The notes under the pieces were generated by a model, which was not told the origin of the DNA, ran no database searches, and saw only the letters and a program-made list of their open reading frames with translations. The position numbers and the translations under genes are program-made. Positions 31,352 through 35,143 of a stretch of DNA of 35,143 nucleotides are shown here, one piece after another (positions within the stretch are counted from its first letter, which is position 1; every line of letters begins with the position of its first letter). Location: positions 1 through 35,143 of the forward strand of contig JAQXJB010000032.1 of assembly GCA_029008095.1 (NCBI GenBank). Direction: 5' to 3'. This DNA comes from Clostridiales bacterium. Lineage in GTDB: Bacteria; Bacillota; Clostridia; Oscillospirales; Oscillospiraceae.

Positions 31352-31389
31352 CGACGGCATCAGGCCGGATAATTTCGTCCTGAACCGTT
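31352..31389 (+). promoter_or_regulatory. Structured leader-like hairpin between rplA and metA
   Basis: ACGG...CAGG pairs with CCTG...CCGT across an internal loop (CAT opposite AA), with a loop of about 14 bases. It is followed by a TTGCT/AGCAA hairpin near 31394-31410 and then a terminator. The position after rplA matches where an L10 leader usually sits, so it could be a relic of one or an attenuator of metA. I see no SAM-I box motif. Confidence 0.35.
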
Positions 31390-31421
31390 CAACGCTTGCT
31401 TTGACAGCAAAGTCTTTACCG

Positions 31422-31447
31422 GGGGACGCCAACAGGCGTCCCCTTTT
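31422..31447 (+). terminator. Intrinsic terminator of the rplKA cluster, or attenuator of metA
   Basis: GGGGACGCC (31422-31430), loop AACA, GGCGTCCCC (31435-31443), then TTTT. It lies 23 bases before the metA start. No promoter is evident between it and metA, so metA may depend on readthrough. Confidence 0.85.
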
Positions 31448-31469
31448 CATTTAAGGAGGATGGTCTGAT

Positions 31470-32390
31470 ATGCCTATTAAAATAGCTGACTCACTGCCCG
31501 CGAGAAGTATTCTCGAAGGCGAAAACATCTTCGTAATGACCGAGTACCGGGCCATGCACCAGGACATCCGCCCGCTGAAGCTGCTCATACTTAACCTTAT
31601 GCCCACAAAAATAGTCACGGAGACCCAGCTTCTGCGCAAGCTCTCCAACACCCCGCTGCAGATAGAGGTGGAACTGCTGCGCACCATCAGCCACGAGGCG
31701 AAGAACACGGACGAGGATCATCTCTCATCCTTCTACCGCACCTTTGACGAGATAAAGCACCGCAATTATGACGGTATGATCATCACCGGCGCGCCCGTGG
31801 AAAAGCTGGATTTCAAGGACGTGGACTACTGGCCTGAGCTCTGCCGCATAATGGAGTGGACAAAGACCAACGTCCACTGCACCCTGCACATCTGCTGGGG
31901 TGCCCAGGCCGGCCTCTATTATCACTACGGCATAGAGAAATACGACCTGCCCAGGAAGCTTTCCGGCGTTTACAGGCACACCGTGGAGAAAAAACAGTCC
32001 CCCTTCTTCCGGGGCTTTGACGATGAGTTTTACATCCCCCATTCCCGTTACACCGGAGTGCGGGCCGAGGACATACTCGCCAACCCGGAGCTGGAGCTGC
32101 TCTCCACCTCCGACAAGGCCGGCGTTTTCGCCGTAAAGAGCGAGAACAACCGCCGGTTCTTCATAATGGGTCACCCGGAGTACGACGCCAACACCCTGCA
32201 GCTCGAATATGAGCGCGACGTGAACAAGGGCATCGACCCGGACATTCCGGAAAACTATTTCCGCAACGACGACCCATCTCAGGGCCCCATTGTCAAATGG
32301 CGCGCCCACGCCCAGCTTCTTTACAGCAACTGGCTGAACTACTATGTCTACCAGACCACGCCCTACGATTTGGACAAGATGAAGGAGTAA
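31470..32390 (+). CDS. metA: Homoserine O-acetyltransferase (MetA family)
   Basis: A 306-residue MetA-type homoserine acyltransferase, first committed step of methionine synthesis. The catalytic Cys142 ([10 protein letters not shown]), His235 and Glu237 (MGHPEYD) fall exactly at the numbers known for the family. Residue 111 is Glu ([10 protein letters not shown]). In characterised MetA enzymes Glu111 selects acetyl-CoA, as in Bacillus cereus, whereas Gly selects succinyl-CoA, as in E. coli. The protein is therefore better called an acetyltransferase although databases often say succinyltransferase. AAGGAGG lies about ten bases before the ATG. Confidence 0.94.
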   Translation: MPIKIADSLPARSILEGENIFVMTEYRAMHQDIRPLKLLILNLMPTKIVTETQLLRKLSNTPLQIEVELLRTISHEAKNTDEDHLSSFYRTFDEIKHRNYDGMIITGAPVEKLDFKDVDYWPELCRIMEWTKTNVHCTLHICWGAQAGLYYHYGIEKYDLPRKLSGVYRHTVEKKQSPFFRGFDDEFYIPHSRYTGVRAEDILANPELELLSTSDKAGVFAVKSENNRRFFIMGHPEYDANTLQLEYERDVNKGIDPDIPENYFRNDDPSQGPIVKWRAHAQLLYSNWLNYYVYQTTPYDLDKMKE

Positions 32391-32415
32391 GGGCGGCAGC
32401 ATATAAGAGCAAAGT

Positions 32416-32453
32416 AAAATCCGGAGTTCATCTTTCGATGATCTCCGGATTTT
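32416..32453. terminator. Bidirectional terminator between metA and the diguanylate cyclase gene
   Basis: AAAATCCGGAG (32416-32426) pairs perfectly with CTCCGGATTTT (32443-32453), with an inner CATC/GATG extension. It can serve metA on the plus strand and the convergent GGDEF gene on the minus strand. Confidence 0.85.
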
Positions 32454-32466
32454 CCGCAAGTATACA

Positions 32467-33618
32467 TCAGTGAGACATGCTCACTTCCGATTGATATGTA
32501 TAGGTAGGTTCTTCAAAGGCGGTGTAGCGGTCTTTCCCGCTCTTCTTCGAGGTGTAAAGCAAATCGTCCGCCGCCGAATAATACTGCTCTATTTTGTCCG
32601 AAGCCGTGGGAACGGCTGTATAGACGCCAAAGCTAAGGGAAACGTATTCTTCCAGCGCGCGAATACCGCCCTTCATTTTGTCCTGTATCTTTTCCACCAC
32701 ATTGCAGGCCTGGCGGCTGGAGCAATCGGAAAAAATAATCAGAAATTCCTCACCGCCGTATCTGAATGTCTGGCCGCCGTTCTGTCCGGCCACCTCCTGC
32801 ACGATACTCGCTACATCTTCAAGGACCTTGTCCCCGGTGGAATGTCCGTATCTGTCGTTTATCATCTTGAAATCATCAATATCCGCCATGACGCAGGACA
32901 GCTCGGTTTTTGCCTCACGGTTTTCATCCATGATGCTTTGACTTATGGCATTCAGCTTTTGCCGGTTATACAGCCCCGTCAAGTGGTCCCTTTCCGCAAG
33001 ATCCTGCAATTCGATCTCCCGCTTGATGGATGTGAACTTGGTACCCTTGTATAGGTTGCAGGCGCACAGGCTGACTATGGCAAAAACGATGAAGTTCAGT
33101 ATCGTGCTCAAAAAATTATCCGGCTTGATTATCACGGTAAAAACGACCAATACCACATCGCACAGCAGATACATGATATTCAACAGTGAGCGATTCACAT
33201 AGATGACCGCGGGAAGGACGACAATGATGGTTGCGTAAACGATATAGGAAAACTCGGTATGGTGATCCGAGTCAAAGATGGTGACCAGAACAGCCCAGAT
33301 AAGAAGCACTACCGCCGCGATCGCCTGCAGCACCGTCAGCTTTTTATATCCGTTCACAAGGTCTCTCTCAAACACAAAAGATAAAATAAACGCCACTACG
33401 GCGAACGAGAGCAAGCTAAGGTAGCATAAAAAATAACGAAGCTCACGGACGTCCGTAAACGAACGGTCGAAAATCAGCCAGGTAACAAGAAAATACAGCT
33501 CCAGCACCGCGATCAGACACAGGCTCAGTCTGCTGGGCCCCAGCGAATCGGCAATGGCGATCCTCTGCACCCTTTCCCGCATTTCTTTGCTTTCGTTTCC
33601 GTCTATGAAAAATTTCAC
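32467..33618 (-). CDS. Membrane-bound diguanylate cyclase (GGDEF protein)
   Basis: A 383-residue protein. Residues about 30-190 hold roughly six hydrophobic segments, probably a membrane sensor of unknown ligand. Residues about 210-375 are a GGDEF domain with DHLTGLYNR, the metal Asp246 (MADIDDFKMIND) and the intact active loop GGEEF at 288-292. It should make cyclic di-GMP from two GTP. The allosteric RxxD I-site expected just before the loop is absent (QNGG there), so product inhibition may be weak. The start is GTG at 33618 with GGGAGG about 12 bases upstream. The gene is AT-richer than the central part of the window. Confidence 0.9.
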   Translation of the reverse strand: MKFFIDGNESKEMRERVQRIAIADSLGPSRLSLCLIAVLELYFLVTWLIFDRSFTDVRELRYFLCYLSLLSFAVVAFILSFVFERDLVNGYKKLTVLQAIAAVVLLIWAVLVTIFDSDHHTEFSYIVYATIIVVLPAVIYVNRSLLNIMYLLCDVVLVVFTVIIKPDNFLSTILNFIVFAIVSLCACNLYKGTKFTSIKREIELQDLAERDHLTGLYNRQKLNAISQSIMDENREAKTELSCVMADIDDFKMINDRYGHSTGDKVLEDVASIVQEVAGQNGGQTFRYGGEEFLIIFSDCSSRQACNVVEKIQDKMKGGIRALEEYVSLSFGVYTAVPTASDKIEQYYSAADDLLYTSKKSGKDRYTAFEEPTYTYQSEVSMSH

Positions 33619-33654
33619 GGTGCAGCTCTGCCTCCCTCAAAAGTAGTTTCTGAT

Positions 33655-33683
33655 ATTATATTTGATATTTCCATTTTCTGCAA
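33655..33683 (-). promoter_or_regulatory. Promoter of the diguanylate cyclase gene
   Basis: On the minus strand TTGCAG (33683-33678), a 17-base spacer and TATAAT (33660-33655), about 37 bases before the GTG start. Confidence 0.7.
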
Positions 33684-33804
33684 TAGCCTACATAAAAACA
33701 ATGAAAAATCTGTTTCGTCCCAGCCCGACGGGAGGCAAAAAGCTTCATGCAGGCCAAATCAAGCAGGATTTAAAACGGATAGGTACAATCCCGTTCCGTC
33801 AAAA

Positions 33805-35143
33805 TCATTTCAAGAATATATGCAAAAGGTTCTCGTAAAGCTTGCTTTTATAGGGCTGATAGCGCATAGGCAGATCAAGCCATACCTTTTTGTCAACTAC
33901 CGACTTGTAATGGGAAAAAGCGTCAAACCCTTCTTTGCCGTGATAGCTTCCCATGCCGCTTTCTCCGACTCCGCCGAAGCCCATTTCGCTTGTGGCAAGG
34001 TGTATAATAACATCGTTTATACATCCGCCGCCGTAGGAAAGCTCGGTCATAACGGTATTTATATGCTTTTTGTCGCTCGAAAAGATATACAGCGCCAAGG
34101 GCTTAGGTTTATTCTTAAGCTCTTTTACAAGGCTTTCAAAGTTGTCAAAGGCTATTATAGGCATAACAGGCCCGAAAATTTCCTCGCCCATAACCGCGTC
34201 CCCGGCTGTTACGCCGTCCATAACCGTAGGAGCTATTTGACAGGTTTCGGGACTTACTTCTCCGCCGAAAATAACCTTGTTACTGTCGATCAAACCGCAA
34301 AGACGGTTAAAATGCTTTTCGTTAATTATTTTGCCGTAATCCTTGTTTTGGAGAGGATTTTCGCCGTACTGCCGCTTTATCTGCTTGATAACCTCTGTGA
34401 TAAATTCTTCCTTTACCGAGCTTTCGCAAAGGATATAATCGGGCGCAACGCAGGTCTGACCGCAGTTGAGATATTTCCCGAATACGATTCTCTTAGCCGC
34501 GAGCTTTATGTTTGCGCTTGCGTCAACTATGCAGGGACTTTTGCCGCCAAGCTCCAGAACGGCGGGTGTAAGATACTCGGCGGTATGCCTCAGCACCTCT
34601 TTGCCTACCGCCTGACTGCCCGTAAAGAATACGAAATCAAACTTCTGCTCAAGCAAAGCCGAGTTTTCCGCTCTGCCGCCTGTTACAACCGCAACATATT
34701 CGGGCGGGAAGCACTCGGCGATAATTTTTTCGATCATACCGCTTATGGCGGGGGAATAGGCGCTCGGCTTTACTATCGCTGTATTGCCCGCGGCTATGGC
34801 GTCCGCAAGCGGCTCTATCGTTAAAAGGAAAGGATAGTTCCAAGGACTCATAATAAGCGTGTTTCCATAGGGAGTGGGCTGCTTAAAGCTGTGCGAGGGG
34901 AACTGCGCAAGAGGCGTGTAAACCGTCTTCCTTTTTGCATACCTTTTGGTATGACGTATTAAATATGAAATTTCGGACAGCACAAGACCGATCTCACACA
35001 TAAAGCCCTCATAATCACTTTTGCCGAGGTCGGCTGTCAGCGCTTCGCTTATTTCGTTTTCATGCCTTTTTACGGTGTCATACAGCTTTTTAAGCTGTCC
35101 GATACGGAATTTAACAGGAATCGTTGCACCGCTGTTATAATAG
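33805..35143 (-). CDS. Aldehyde dehydrogenase family protein, partial (5' end beyond the window)
   Basis: At least 446 residues. The frame stays open to the window edge, with ALDH-like sequence before the internal ATG at 35001 (GQLKKLYDTVKRHENEISEA, then LTADLGKSDYEG). The start is therefore missing from this window. Family motifs are MSPWNYPFLLTIEPLADAIA (NAD-binding), FTGSQAVGKEV, the general base Glu in LELGGKSP and the nucleophile Cys in NCGQTCVAPDY. GEEIFGPVMP follows. The C-terminal part (FGGVGESGMGSYHGKEGFDA) is typical of the class 3 fatty-aldehyde group. It oxidises aldehydes with NAD(P); the substrate is unknown. Codon use is clearly AT-richer than in the glycolytic and liv genes, which suggests a different origin. 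Confidence 0.92.
   Translation of the reverse strand, partial: YYNSGATIPVKFRIGQLKKLYDTVKRHENEISEALTADLGKSDYEGFMCEIGLVLSEISYLIRHTKRYAKRKTVYTPLAQFPSHSFKQPTPYGNTLIMSPWNYPFLLTIEPLADAIAAGNTAIVKPSAYSPAISGMIEKIIAECFPPEYVAVVTGGRAENSALLEQKFDFVFFTGSQAVGKEVLRHTAEYLTPAVLELGGKSPCIVDASANIKLAAKRIVFGKYLNCGQTCVAPDYILCESSVKEEFITEVIKQIKRQYGENPLQNKDYGKIINEKHFNRLCGLIDSNKVIFGGEVSPETCQIAPTVMDGVTAGDAVMGEEIFGPVMPIIAFDNFESLVKELKNKPKPLALYIFSSDKKHINTVMTELSYGGGCINDVIIHLATSEMGFGGVGESGMGSYHGKEGFDAFSHYKSVVDKKVWLDLPMRYQPYKSKLYENLLHIFLK

Noticed and set aside
31342-31470. SAM riboswitch before metA
   Set aside because: No S-box core (GAGGGA, GCAACC) is seen, and the spacer of 128 bases is better explained as a terminator with leader-like hairpins.

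Overview
This window reads as a chromosome segment of a fairly GC-rich, anaerobic low-GC-lineage Firmicute, most likely a gut member of Oscillospiraceae/Ruminococcaceae (Clostridia). The evidence is strong AGGAGG ribosome sites, sigma-A type promoters, a CIRCE/HrcA operator, an rpmG-secE-nusG-rplK-rplA order, TTG/GTG starts, and dispersed intergenic repeats of a kind I associate with that group. Taxonomy is inference; no rRNA gene is present.

Layout. 0.2-5.8 kb: a small zinc-ribbon protein, a Sir2-family protein with class M-like active-site residues, HemW, a membrane-anchored VanW-domain protein and an XRE regulator. 6.1-8.8 kb: a D-2-hydroxyacid dehydrogenase, divergent from a CNNM/CBS/CorC-type membrane protein whose 200-nt leader looks like a transcription attenuator. 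9.4-11.2 kb: a phage-like regulatory cassette of a LexA/CI-type self-cleaving repressor divergent from three overlapping small genes (two zinc-finger proteins and a sigma-like protein). 11.6-16.9 kb: a complete branched-chain amino-acid type ABC transporter operon (binding lipoprotein, LivH, LivM, LivG, LivF). 17.4-23.1 kb: prfC, a structured tRNA-like RNA or MITE next to a DUF1653 gene, htpG under a CIRCE element, and ruvX. 23.2-28.8 kb: trmL followed by the lower glycolysis block pgk-tpiA-gpmI-eno, without gap. 28.9-31.4 kb: rpmG-secE-nusG-rplK-rplA, closed by a terminator where rplJ-rplL would normally follow. 31.5-35.1 kb: metA (acetyl-CoA type), a membrane diguanylate cyclase and a partial aldehyde dehydrogenase; these last two genes are more AT-rich than the rest.

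Repeats are the most conspicuous non-coding feature. About thirteen full or partial copies of a long palindromic element (arms carrying GTCATTCTGA and GAAGAATCTCC) fill most operon boundaries from base 1 to 22.7 kb. They are often joined to short GTAGGGGCG palindromes in composite units. None is visible from 22.7 kb to the end. One shortened copy supplies the last nine codons, the stop codon and the terminator of the VanW gene.

Strongest leads for something undescribed: (1) the 279-nt element at 19167-19445, which has its own promoter, a closing helix of 24 perfect bp, a 3' end that matches a tRNA T-arm plus acceptor strand, and an internal possible pseudoknot; (2) the divergent repressor / zinc-finger / sigma-like cassette with paired operator repeats exactly 42 bp apart; (3) the CorC-gene leader with mutually exclusive terminator and antiterminator; (4) the pgk-tpiA spacer with a 13-residue upstream ORF and a perfect 10-nt block against the tpiA ribosome site.
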